Source: Verrucomicrobiota bacterium (GTDB lineage: Bacteria; Verrucomicrobiota; Verrucomicrobiia; Limisphaerales; UBA9464). From it: DNA of 64,000 bases. Location of the stretch: contig JAFLEF010000004.1 of assembly GCA_017309115.1 (NCBI GenBank), positions 171,458 to 235,457 on the forward strand. Reading direction: 5' to 3'. Positions 51,515-60,500 of the stretch are shown here, in pieces. Position numbers and translations under genes: made by a program. Position 1 is the stretch's first letter. Each line of letters opens with the position of its first letter. The notes below the pieces were generated by a model that ran no database searches, was not told where the DNA came from, and worked only from the letters and a program-made list of their open reading frames with translations.

Positions 51515-52794
51515 ACTCCTCCGAAACCACTCCGACCCTCGCCCTCGTCGAACCGTCTGCGCGAGTCACCACCGCACCTCCGTCGCGCTGGAGCCGGCTC
51601 ACTTGGGGCGGCCTCAAATGGGTCGTGGGTTCCTTGTTGAGCACGTTCCTCGTCCTCAGCGTGGTCGTCGTCGGCTGGACCGCCCGCGCTGCCCGTCGCG
51701 AGACGCTCAAGACGTGGTGGCGGCGCAGTCCGGTGCGAACTCGCGGGGTGAGTTTTCGAAGTTTCACCGAGGCCCAAGCCGCTACCAGCGAGTTCAGCAA
51801 TTGGCCCAATTGGCTTCTAGGTCCAAGGCCCGAGCCCGAATCCCGCACCGTTCGGACCCGGCTCCAACGATTCGGTGGTGGACTGGCCCGCAATCTTCGC
51901 GTCGGAGTACCCATGGCCTTCAACACGGCCGTCCTAACTCTGCCGGCCGGTCTGCTGTGGTCGGTCGCCTGGTTTGCCGGCTGGCAGAACTCCTTCAACA
52001 AGGGCTACGAACACGCTTGGTTCGGCCCGACCGTTTTCGTTCTCGGCATGCTGCTCTTCACGGCGACGATGGCCTACCTGCCCTGGGCGCAGGCGCGTCA
52101 GGCCAGTACGGCCGACTGGAGGAGGTTCTACGATTTCCGGCTCCTGGGCCGCCTGATCCGCAAGCATTGGCTGGCCAGTGTCGGACTAGCCCTCGTCTGG
52201 GCGGCAGCCTGCGGGGCCGTGCTGTTGGTGAAGCTGATGCCGCCCTTGGCCCAGTACATCCCGCAACTGGCCGACCTCAGCGCTCCCGAGGCGCTCGAGG
52301 TATCGCATCGCTTCTTCGCCCTGATGGCCCTGGGTCTCTTCCCGCTCTATGTCGCAATCCGACTTCTGGCCGCCCGGATCTACGCCCAAGCCTTGTGCAC
52401 GGCCTATCAGACCGGTGGGATTACCGAAGAAGAACTGGGCGAAGCCGAATGGCACGCCCTGCGTCGGCTGGAACTTCTGACCCCTCAACCGCGTCCGGAA
52501 CGGAAGTGGTTCCTGCGCCTGGCCCGTTGGTTGGCGACCCGGACTGGTCAGGTCTCGGCGGCCGCCGCCCTCTTCCTGATCTGGTTTGGTCTCTCCTTCC
52601 TCGTGGTGGTTTCGGAGTTCGTGGCCAAGACCGAACTGGGTCGCGGCTGGTGGAATCAGCCGATGATTCAGCTGCCCTGGTTCGATTACACCCCGAACCG
52701 TCTGCGCGAAGCTGCCAAGGCGTCTGAAGGCGAGGATCGCCCGCCTCTTTCCCCGCCACCCCAAGCTTCGGAACCGAAGTCGAACGCGCCCTGA
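51511..52794 (+). CDS. Polytopic membrane protein of unknown function
   Basis: A 427-residue protein with about five or six hydrophobic helices: WVVGSLLSTFLVLSVVVVGW near the start, then AVLTLPAGLLWSVAWFAGW, TVFVLGMLLFTATMAYLPWA, LASVGLALVWAAACGAVLLV, FALMALGLFPLYVAIRLL and AAAALFLIWFGLSFLVVVSE. The C-terminus is Pro/Ser-rich. No family is recognised. It is translationally coupled to the phosphatase-like gene, so it may anchor or serve that protein. Confidence 0.75.
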   Translation: MNSSETTPTLALVEPSARVTTAPPSRWSRLTWGGLKWVVGSLLSTFLVLSVVVVGWTARAARRETLKTWWRRSPVRTRGVSFRSFTEAQAATSEFSNWPNWLLGPRPEPESRTVRTRLQRFGGGLARNLRVGVPMAFNTAVLTLPAGLLWSVAWFAGWQNSFNKGYEHAWFGPTVFVLGMLLFTATMAYLPWAQARQASTADWRRFYDFRLLGRLIRKHWLASVGLALVWAAACGAVLLVKLMPPLAQYIPQLADLSAPEALEVSHRFFALMALGLFPLYVAIRLLAARIYAQALCTAYQTGGITEEELGEAEWHALRRLELLTPQPRPERKWFLRLARWLATRTGQVSAAAALFLIWFGLSFLVVVSEFVAKTELGRGWWNQPMIQLPWFDYTPNRLREAAKASEGEDRPPLSPPPQASEPKSNAP

Positions 52795-52816
52795 GACAAG
52801 TCGTCTATTGATGCCG

Positions 52817-52837
52817 AATTATTGTTAAACAATAATT
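52817..52837. promoter_or_regulatory. Perfect 21-bp AT-rich palindrome, probable operator of the DUF2975/YozG pair
   Basis: AATTATTGTT and AACAATAATT flank a single central A. It lies 43 bases before the DUF2975 start in an otherwise GC-rich region and overlaps the expected promoter zone. The downstream pair includes a Cro/C1-type regulator, which makes autoregulation through this site likely (inference). Confidence 0.6.
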
Positions 52838-52880
52838 TGGAGTTGTATTTCGATGATTCATTCAGAACGATCGCGACGTT

Positions 52881-53501
52881 ATGTCGCCTTCCCATGATCG
52901 TTCCCTTTCCCGCCAACGGCGGATTCGCTCTCTCAGCTTTGGTATGATGCTCCTCTGCCTGGGGGCCATGCTCTACCAGCTCTTTTGGGCGGCTTCGACC
53001 TGGGTTCTTCCGGTGGTTTCGTTGCCTCTCCCGTCCTACCTGGAAGTCTCCGACCATAGCCACGGCCCGAGACAGACCGTACTGGATCTCTCCGGATCCT
53101 TCCCGCGCTACCGACCAACCACTCTCAACGAAGTTTCCGACGGCTATGGAATTCAGCCCAACCGGACGACCCTGGCCCGTTGGATAGCCTTCCTCCATGT
53201 CCTCTACGGAGTCCTGGGGTCCTGGTTGCTGGTCCGACTCTTTTCTGCCTATCGGCGGTTGGGAGTGTTCGAAGTGGCCAGCGTTCGCAAACTTCGGGAT
53301 GTGGGTCTCTGGTTGGCCGGAGGGACGGTAAGGGCTCTGGTCTTCAACTTCACCAAACCATGGTGGTCGGATGGAGTACCGGGAATGCTGCTGATCGATT
53401 GGTCTAGCGGGGGGTTGTTCGCGGGAGCCTTTATCGTCTTGGTGGCCTGGATCATGGAAGAGGCCTGTGATATTGCGGAAGAACAGGCCCTAACCGTTTA
53501 A
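52881..53501 (+). CDS. DUF2975-family membrane protein
   Basis: A 206-residue protein with four predicted helices (SFGMMLLCLGAMLYQLFWAA, IAFLHVLYGVLGSWLLVRLF, VGLWLAGGTVRALVFNF, GLFAGAFIVLVAWIMEEACD). The YRRLGVFEVASVRKLRDVGL stretch and the C-terminal ACDIAEEQALTV are hallmarks of DUF2975 (YoaS-type) proteins, which are often encoded with a YozG-type regulator, as here six bases downstream. The biochemical role is unknown. Confidence 0.85.
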   Translation: MSPSHDRSLSRQRRIRSLSFGMMLLCLGAMLYQLFWAASTWVLPVVSLPLPSYLEVSDHSHGPRQTVLDLSGSFPRYRPTTLNEVSDGYGIQPNRTTLARWIAFLHVLYGVLGSWLLVRLFSAYRRLGVFEVASVRKLRDVGLWLAGGTVRALVFNFTKPWWSDGVPGMLLIDWSSGGLFAGAFIVLVAWIMEEACDIAEEQALTV

Positions 53502-53507
53502 GAGACC

Positions 53508-53795
53508 ATGCCCATCGTTGTGAATCTCGATGTGATGCTCGCCAAACGGAAACGGCGGCTCATCGACCTGGCTCAAGTGGTGGACATCACCCCAGCCAAT
53601 CTCTCGGTCCTCAAAACAGGACGCGCCCGAGCCATTCGCTTCAGCACCCTCGAGGCCATCTGCCGAGCCTTGGACTGCCAGCCCGGGGACCTCCTGGAGT
53701 TCCAGCCGGAATCCCAAGCTTCGCCCGCGGCGGTCCCCTCTCCCGCCCCTTCCCCCGATTCGACGCCCGATTTCTCGTCAGCCCAACCCGCCTAA
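53508..53795 (+). CDS. YozG-type Cro/C1-family helix-turn-helix regulator
   Basis: A 95-residue regulator: IVVNLDVMLAKRKRRLIDLA, VVDITPANLSVLKTGRARAI and RFSTLEAICRALDCQPGDLL match the short Cro/C1 regulators typically paired with DUF2975 proteins. The last 25 residues are a Pro/Ser tail. It lies six bases after its partner and shares its transcript. The 21-bp palindrome upstream is its likely binding site. Confidence 0.92.
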   Translation: MPIVVNLDVMLAKRKRRLIDLAQVVDITPANLSVLKTGRARAIRFSTLEAICRALDCQPGDLLEFQPESQASPAAVPSPAPSPDSTPDFSSAQPA

Positions 53796-53896
53796 ACGAC
53801 CCAAAGATCGCCGACGAGCCGGCCCGGACCGGATCCGCACGTTCGGTCTGCTTCCTGATCCGAATTCTCCGCGTCATCCGCGGTTTCAGCGGACCC

Positions 53897-54724
53897 TCAA
53901 GCGCTCCTTCGGCGCCGCAACTGCCATCCGGCGGCCAGACCGACCAACGCCCCGGCAATTCCCGTTCCCGACTCCGGCACCGTGGTGATAATCGCCAACC
54001 CGGTGACATCCCGATGCGGCCCGTTGCTCAGCAGCGTTGTCGCGGCCGTACTGGGATTCACGGAATAGAAGTCCCGGTGGTACCAGGTCATCGCGATCAA
54101 CGCGCCCGTGCCATCGAACTCGATGTCGCTGATGTAGCTGAACGCGTCACCGTGGCTGAGCGCGCCCACCGTGGTCGCCGAGGCGGTGTTCAAATCCAAT
54201 TCGAACAGCACATCCAGATTGTACCCCACATTTCCGCTCACAAAGAGGTCGCCGGTTGCGGGATCCCGCGCGATGCCGGTGATGTCGTAGGCTCCCAGTC
54301 CGCTGGTGATGGCTTGGGAGTAGGTGACCGACTGGGTTCCCAAGTCGAAAAAGAAGACCGTGTCGCTGGCGTTGCTGAAGCCCCAAAGCCCACCCGACGC
54401 GTAAACGAGATCGCCAATCTGGGTGTATCCGGAATTGCCGAGCGGCGTGGCTCCTTGAACGGAGTAAATCATGCCCGCCGAATCCGCGATGTAGAGCACC
54501 CCAATCGTGTCCACGGCCAAGCTGTCCGACTGGACGTTCGCCGGCAGGAACGGCACCTCGACGTTGGTGGCCGCGTCGACCACATTGATTTGCTGGTTGA
54601 AATTCAGCGCCCAGACCATTGGCGCCGCCCCAGCCGGAAGCGCTGCCAACAGTAGAGCCGACCCCATGATGCCCATTCCAAGATTCACGACCGGAATGAG
54701 CTCAAGAACTCGGGCGAATCGCAA
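53897..54724 (-). CDS. PEP-CTERM protein with propeller-like body
   Basis: A 275-residue exported protein. After a hydrophobic signal (LGMGIMGSALLLAALPAGAA) the body has repeated short beta motifs (LAVDTIGVLYIADSAGMIYS, ITGIARDPATGDLFVSGN, ISDIEFDGTGALIAMTWY), as in NHL-like propellers. The C-terminus is VPESG, a hydrophobic helix and RRRRSA: a PEP-CTERM sorting tail. The long start is a TTG at 54724, which supplies the basic n-region RFAR; an ATG at 54676 gives a shorter signal without positive charge. Function unknown. Confidence 0.78.
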   Translation of the reverse strand: MRFARVLELIPVVNLGMGIMGSALLLAALPAGAAPMVWALNFNQQINVVDAATNVEVPFLPANVQSDSLAVDTIGVLYIADSAGMIYSVQGATPLGNSGYTQIGDLVYASGGLWGFSNASDTVFFFDLGTQSVTYSQAITSGLGAYDITGIARDPATGDLFVSGNVGYNLDVLFELDLNTASATTVGALSHGDAFSYISDIEFDGTGALIAMTWYHRDFYSVNPSTAATTLLSNGPHRDVTGLAIITTVPESGTGIAGALVGLAAGWQLRRRRSA

Positions 54725-54827
54725 ACCTCAAGTGGCGAACCGGCCGAACCGCGGTCGACGGGCATGGTCCGAATCACCATCGCAGGATCTCCTTCGACCC
54801 GCTTCCCGCACCAGATAAACTCCTGCC

Positions 54828-55631
54828 ATGAACGAAGCTACAACTCGCCCCGCACGCGATCGTTGGCTGCGCCGGTTTCATCAGGTCCTGGTGGGCACCC
54901 TTTGGACCGCCACCTTCGGAGTAGTCTGCGCCTGGATCTTCAATATCCGGATGCCAGGCGGTGCGGAACCGGAACCTCTCGCCGCCCTGCTAGGTATGAT
55001 TTCCACCTCGGTGACTTGGCTGTACGGAGTGGCCGCCCGTCGCTTCGAACAGAACCGGCAACTGCTGGTCGAAACTCGGGCCGAACTCGAGGAGGAACGT
55101 TTCTCCCTCTCTCACGCCCTCGCGTACGGATATGTCCATAACTTCCTCGAACCCGCCGCCACACATTTGCTCGAACAGGCAGGCAACCGCGCCCGGGAAG
55201 TTAAGTTTTATGTGTACGTGCCCTCCGACCTGACGGAATTGGAGCCCGACGCGATCAAGCGCACCTTGGTCCGCATGCGCGAGTGGGGCTACGAAACCCG
55301 CACCCTTCAGCTGAACTTTCATCAGGCTCGCTCCCGCGATGTCATCACTCTCCTAGGCGGATCCAGTAACGAACTCCGGTATCTCGACTTCCCCACGACG
55401 TTGCTGACCCTCCGACAACTCATCGAGTACCGGCTCGAAACCCGACCGGACCGATTCCCCGCCGAAGCCCGTCGGGAGCTGGGCCAATCCTACATCGCGA
55501 TGTTTCGCAAAGAACTCGAACGATATCTCCACACCAAAGTACTCACCCGAACCGTGGTACTGGTGGATCGGGATCTCGCACCGCTGGCAACGCCGGCCCC
55601 AAGCTCCCCATCGCCAGCCCTATCCACCTGA
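54828..55631 (+). CDS. Two-TM protein with STING-like cytosolic domain
   Basis: A 267-residue protein. Two N-terminal hydrophobic segments (LVGTLWTATFGVVCAWIF, about 21-38; LAALLGMISTSVTWLYGVAA, 51-70) are followed by a coiled linker and a soluble domain. That domain has SHALAYGYVHNFLEP (Asn105-Phe106), REVKFYVYVPSDLTELEPD, RSRDVITLLGG and YLDFPTTLLTLRQLIEY. From memory of the family, bacterial STING proteins show GYxxNF with a base-stacking Phe, a VPxDL strand and a DxPTT motif that contacts cyclic di-GMP. The TM-STING layout matches. No CD-NTase or TIR gene is adjacent, which is unusual for CBASS. A divergent DUF without nucleotide binding remains possible. Confidence 0.55.
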   Translation: MNEATTRPARDRWLRRFHQVLVGTLWTATFGVVCAWIFNIRMPGGAEPEPLAALLGMISTSVTWLYGVAARRFEQNRQLLVETRAELEEERFSLSHALAYGYVHNFLEPAATHLLEQAGNRAREVKFYVYVPSDLTELEPDAIKRTLVRMREWGYETRTLQLNFHQARSRDVITLLGGSSNELRYLDFPTTLLTLRQLIEYRLETRPDRFPAEARRELGQSYIAMFRKELERYLHTKVLTRTVVLVDRDLAPLATPAPSSPSPALST

Positions 55632-55718
55632 GCCTCCAACCCGATTTCGGTCATCATCAATCTCCCGGACTCGTCGCAAACGCCTGCTCCGCCCACGCTG
55701 TCCTCGTTCGAATCTGTC

Positions 55719-56450
55719 ATGGAACCCAACCCCACGCCGCCTCCGGATAATTGCACCCATCTGTTTCGTTCCTCATGGTCGCTGTACGATGCGATTCTCG
55801 CGGGGAATTACATGTCGCACCGGGAGATTCATGCCTGCGTCCGCGAAGTGCTGATGGCCCAGGCGAACCACGGACGGTTTGCGCTACTGGATCTCGGTTG
55901 CGGCAATGCCCGCCTCCTGGCCGACACGCTTCGGACCTTGGCTCCCCGCCGTTACTTGGGCGTCGATCTTTCTCCGTCGGCCTTGGCGGAAGCAGCGCAC
56001 TATCTTCATGGGTTGCCCCACGTGGAATTGCGCGAACAGGATTTGTTGGCCTGTGCCCAGGACGAAGCGGCCGCCTCCACCGAGGTCGTCTATTCCGGTT
56101 TCGCAGTCCATCACCTGAACACCGCCGACAAACAGCGGCTGTTCCACGCGGTGGCCCGCCTACTCCGGCCCGAAGGGAGTTTCCTCCTGGTGGACGTCGT
56201 GCGCGACGAGGGACAGACCCGTGAAGCGTACCTGGAACGTTACCTGCACCTGATGCGCTCGACCTGGACCGGCATTGAACCCACTCGACTTGAAGAGGCC
56301 TGTCAACACGTGGCCGCCTTCGATTATCCCGAGATGCTGTCCGCACTGACGCAAATGAGTGTTTCCGCCGGACTGGGCGAACCCCACGTGCTCGGACAAT
56401 TCGGCGCCCATACGGTGATGCACTTTCGCCAGTCGCCGGCGATAGCCTGA
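55719..56450 (+). CDS. Class I SAM-dependent methyltransferase
   Basis: A 243-residue enzyme. It contains FALLDLGCGNARLLADTLRT (SAM motif I), YLGVDLSPSALAEAAHYLHG, VVYSGFAVHHLN and LLRPEGSFLLVDVVRDEGQT. The substrate cannot be told from the sequence. It begins 87 bases after the STING-like gene on the same strand and its stop shares one base with the next start, so the three may form one transcript. Confidence 0.88.
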   Translation: MEPNPTPPPDNCTHLFRSSWSLYDAILAGNYMSHREIHACVREVLMAQANHGRFALLDLGCGNARLLADTLRTLAPRRYLGVDLSPSALAEAAHYLHGLPHVELREQDLLACAQDEAAASTEVVYSGFAVHHLNTADKQRLFHAVARLLRPEGSFLLVDVVRDEGQTREAYLERYLHLMRSTWTGIEPTRLEEACQHVAAFDYPEMLSALTQMSVSAGLGEPHVLGQFGAHTVMHFRQSPAIA

Positions 56451-57193
56451 TGCTGCCGAGGCCGGGCGACAAAGAGTCGTTGCTCCCGTTCTGGACCACC
56501 TTCTTTGAGCCGGCCTGTCCCAACTCCCAGTTTCCCAGCATTCCCTACCTGCTCGTGGACGATTCCTGTATTGGCTCGCCCTGCCTGGCGGTGTGGTCCC
56601 AGGCCCATCAGAAAGGCACCTATGTGCCGTTTGCGGGAAGGTACACCCTCCACATTCAAGGTCCGCAGTTCTGCCAGGAAGACGTTCCGTCCGCGACGGG
56701 GATTCAGCAACGGGCCACCATTCCGGCGGACGCTCGATCTCTCAGTTTTCTCGCCAACATTTCCGGAATGATCCAGATCAAGATCAACGGGCAAACGGTT
56801 CGCGCCGTTCCCCAGGAAACGTTTGCCCGCTACACCCGCTATGCCGTCGATGTCTCCGCCCACGCCGGCCTGGAAGTGGACCTCAGTTTTTCGGCCGTTC
56901 CAACGCCCCAGTGGCCGTCGTTCGTTGGCCGTCTGCCGAACCAGACGATGTTTGAGTTGGACGATCTCCGGTTCGGGCCAGAGCCGGTGCAGTTTTCGGA
57001 CGGCCCCGGTACGATGACGCTCTATCCGGGAACCGCTGCGAACAGTTGGATCGTGGATTTCACCGGGGTACTGGAATATAGCGGGAGTCCGGGCGGTCCT
57101 TGGATTCCCGCGGAAGGACTTCTCAGCCCCCTCGAACTCGTTCCGCGTTCCGGCCCCGAAGTTCTGTTCCTTCGCGCTCGCGCTTGGCCTTAA
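56450..57193 (+). CDS. Hypothetical beta-rich protein
   Basis: A 247-residue protein whose ATG overlaps the methyltransferase stop (TGATG). No signal peptide is visible at the called start. The body is beta-rich (ARSLSFLANISGMIQIKING, YAVDVSAHAGLEVDLSFSAV, TMFELDDLRFGPEPVQ), resembling jelly-roll domains of exported PEP-CTERM-type proteins, and ends with a choice-of-anchor-like strand (VLFLRARAWP). The function is unknown; the lack of a secretion signal may mean it acts in the cytosol or has lost its leader. Confidence 0.7.
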   Translation: MLPRPGDKESLLPFWTTFFEPACPNSQFPSIPYLLVDDSCIGSPCLAVWSQAHQKGTYVPFAGRYTLHIQGPQFCQEDVPSATGIQQRATIPADARSLSFLANISGMIQIKINGQTVRAVPQETFARYTRYAVDVSAHAGLEVDLSFSAVPTPQWPSFVGRLPNQTMFELDDLRFGPEPVQFSDGPGTMTLYPGTAANSWIVDFTGVLEYSGSPGGPWIPAEGLLSPLELVPRSGPEVLFLRARAWP

Positions 57194-57581
57194 ATCGTCA
57201 CTCCGCCCCACGGTTTATTGGCGAATCAAGTCCCCGTCCAGGGCAGCGTCTCCGGGGGCTGGATCGCTTTCCATTCCTCATTAGTCAGCTGCGTATCATA
57301 CTGGGTCACGAGTTCGCCGGGGAACTGGTCTGTGCCGACCTTAAAGGGAGGCGAGCAACCCTGAGCTTCCGATTTCCAACCTTACCACGACAAGCCCACA
57401 ACACGGATATTGGCGGAGCGACGTGTCTCGTGGACCGGCACCTTGGGAAGGCAGTCCAAGAGGTGCCGGGATTTCGCTACTACGTTGCTCGGCCAGGAGA
57501 CCTGGCGATGTTGGGCACGATTACCGAACGTTCCGAAAAGGGTGACCTCACAGACCCTTTATTTCCACTGGTCAGACCTGA
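57194..57581. other. Intergenic region with decayed reading frame and hairpin
   Basis: It lies between convergent genes. A minus-strand pseudogene-like frame (57226-57550) and a 9-bp hairpin, CCGGCACCT (57435-57443) with AGGTGCCGG (57461-57469), occupy most of it. A long plus-strand frame through the area has no protein features. Confidence 0.5.
57226..57550 (-). pseudogene. Decayed coding remnant or dispersed repeat with one in-frame stop
   Basis: On the minus strand one frame reads VTLFGTFGNRAQHRQVSW, continues about 35 residues to RVVGLSW, meets TAA at 57382-57384, then continues in the same frame as GWKSEAQGCSPPF, VGTDQFPGELVTQYDTQLTN and stops at 57226. The last about 35 residues look like a genuine protein C-terminus. 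No start or family was identified, and the upstream part may instead be a dispersed non-coding repeat. Confidence 0.3.
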
Positions 57582-60500
57582 TTACGGACGGACTGGAACC
57601 ACCACTGTTCCGAGGTCTATGGGGCCTTCGCTTTCGATTGGAACGATCAGTTCATTGGTCAGGCCTCCCAGAATCAAATGCGATAGCGTCCTGCGCGAAC
57701 GTGCGATCAAGCGTTCGTAATCGTCCATGGGATCAGCCCCGGTTGGGGGTGGAAACACTCTGATCACCAGCTCATATTCTCCCGGAGGAACTTCCTCGAC
57801 CTTGAACCGACCATCGGACGCCACTGAAATACCCAGGCTCAGCCTTAAGTCACTCCTGCGAACCAGTTCTTTCATGTAGGCAATGTGCGCTCGAGTGCCC
57901 GGCGGGCCGGATTGGGGCAACGGCGGGAAGTCGATTTTCGCGGTCAGCTGTTGTTGATCGGTCTGCCAGTCAAAATCAGGAATCGGCCGTGACAATTCGA
58001 ACTGCCCAATAACCGTTTTTCCTGTGCCGCCGAGTTGAACTTGGGCCGTCTGGCCAGGAGGAACTTCAACTCGTTGGCGTTGAACGAGGATCATGGAGTT
58101 ATCAGCGCGTTTCCTTAGATGGCGCACGAGGACAGGACCGCAAGCCACGCGGTCGAAACGAAAGTGTCCTTCATTGTCTGTAACCGCTGTTTGTTGCTGT
58201 TCAACTCCGGAGACTCCGCCAGCTTCGAGCGCTGGACCCGGCCATAGCAGCACCATCTCGTTGGCGGCTGGTTTTCCCTGCAGTATCACGGTGCCCTCAA
58301 TAGTTCCCCATGGTTGCAACACGATTGGGTCTATCCGTGGTTGGCCCACAATCCATTGGGAACAGCCACCGTCGGCGACGACCAGGAGACGAACCGCTAG
58401 CGGATGCATCTTCAACGTGAAGCGTCCCAGAGCATCGGTCGTGGTCCGAGGACAGTGCCCTCCGCCGTCGGGCTTTCCGGAGTAGAGCCAGTAAGAGTCC
58501 TCGAAAAGATTCAGGATCACAATGGCTCCGCTTGCCGGCTTCCCATCGGGGTAAACAACTCGGCCGCTGAATTCGGAGCTTCGTTGTAATCGGATGGCAA
58601 AGTGTTGCTCTGCTTGCTCGCCCCCACGGAGGTCGCTGGAGGCCACGGCGTAACCGGGAGCTTCAAACTCCAGGGAGAAGCTAGGAAAGTTCCAGAGGTG
58701 CACTGGCCAATCGAAGTATCCGTCATGGCCTTCGCCAACCAACCCTGTAACGGAACTCTTAGGTTCGCCAAAGCGGACTGTGAAGGAAGGAATGGCCTCA
58801 CCCGACTCGTCATCAACCACCGTGCCCGTTATCCGTACCGTCGCGGGAATTTCACCTTTCCGGACAGATGCGTCGTCGCTGCTGGAGGCCGATAGCGCCA
58901 AAGTCAAAGGTTGGTTTGTCCGACTGACTTCAATCGTCTGACGCTTGGTTTCATGGTTTTCGGCCGAAATCTCAATAGGCAGTGGTCCCGCTTTGAAACG
59001 TCCGAGCACAAACGCGCCGGCGGAATCGCTTTCGGCAAACTCAGCCGGGCTGCCCGAAGCCGTTCGGTTGTCGTGCCGAATCTCAGCCTTCGCCAGAGGA
59101 TTGCCGTTCTCGTCGGTGATGATGCCGCTGATCATCGCTCCACTGGACAGGGTGATGACATGGTTGGTCCGCACATCGGCAGTCGAGTTTAGGGGCGCCC
59201 GGTGCCAGCTGTAGTCTGGATGCTTTACGACCAACCTTCCGCCGTTCCCTTCAAAGATTGCCGGAAGCTGGTCGACTGTGAACCTGCCAGCGGCATCAGT
59301 CCTTATGTCGGAGAGGTGTGGGTTGAAGCTGATCTGTCGTCGATCCCGGTAATTTTGCGATTGATAGTCAATTTCCACCTTCGCTCCTCTCACCGGGTTT
59401 TGGTTTTCATCAACGACGACACCTCCCAAGGTATGTCCAGGTTCCAGCCGACAAGTGTGAAGGAGAACGGGCCGGACGAATTCGTGGCGATTCCATCTGA
59501 GCAAGAGAGGAACATGACCAGAGGCCGAAACCCAAACGTTGAGAAGCCAGATGTTCGGTTCCGTCACAGGGATCTCAGCAATTCCATTGAGATCGGTTTC
59601 GGTCTCCGCGATCGCAATCACGCCAGTCGGAGCGAACCGGACTACTCGCAGTTTGGCCGTCAACGAACGGCTACCGTCGACTGTCCGCACCGAGAGGAGA
59701 ATCTTGGACGCACCGATCTCAGCCGGCGATTCAGATTGTGGAGCACCCACGAACGGTGAGGGGGGGCTTGTTGGTGGCGTCCCTTCTCCTGATGGGTTGT
59801 TGGTTTCGGCGCCCAATGCAACCGGGCTATTCCGATTAGCGCGGCGAACCCATTGGGTTGTTGCCAAAGTGAGGCACACCGCGATCGCAGTGGCCCATGG
59901 CAACAGACGGCGCAACCCCAAAAGGAACCAGCAACGCAGCGCAGCCTGGGTGAGCAAGGTTACTGGAACTGGAGCTGTTTGAGCCGTCGCGGCAACTGTC
60001 ACGGTGTCGGCGAATCCAGCCGGTGCCCCAATGGCAGGCAGTTGATTAAGGAGCACAGTCAGGCCTGTCAAAGTCAGTACTACACCACGTTTAGCGAGCA
60101 CGACACGCAGGCGTTCAACGGCCCGACTAACTCGCTTCTTCGCAGTATTCTCGCCAATGCCGAGTTGACGGCCGACTTCGGCCATGGATTTGCATTCGAA
60201 GAACCGTAGGACCACGAGATCACGGTCTCCGTTGGAAAGGCCGGCGAGGGCGGCGTCGAGGTGCGGTTCCACCTCCGTCCAATACTCAGGGACAATGGGC
60301 GCAGTTGAAGTCATAGAGTCCATGAGTGCAGCCGCGGTTTCGCGGTGTTGGCGACGTCGTTCGGTGCGAAGAGCATGGCTGGCGACGAAACGAGTGGTGC
60401 GAATCAACCATCCGCCGAGGACAACGCTTCGGGGTAAGGAATCAGCCTTTTGGGCCAGGGTAAGAAAGACGGCCTGAGTGATGTCCCGCGCGAGCTCCGG

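Noticed and set aside
54828-57193. A complete CBASS operon around the STING-like gene
   Set aside because: No CD-NTase (GS-x-DxD nucleotidyltransferase motif), TIR, Cap2/Cap3 or nuclease was found on either side; only the effector-like protein is supported.
57100-57720. 206-codon plus-strand frame between the beta-rich gene and the sigma fusion
   Set aside because: It overlaps the ends of both genes and is composed of Arg/Ser/Pro-rich antisense-like sequence.
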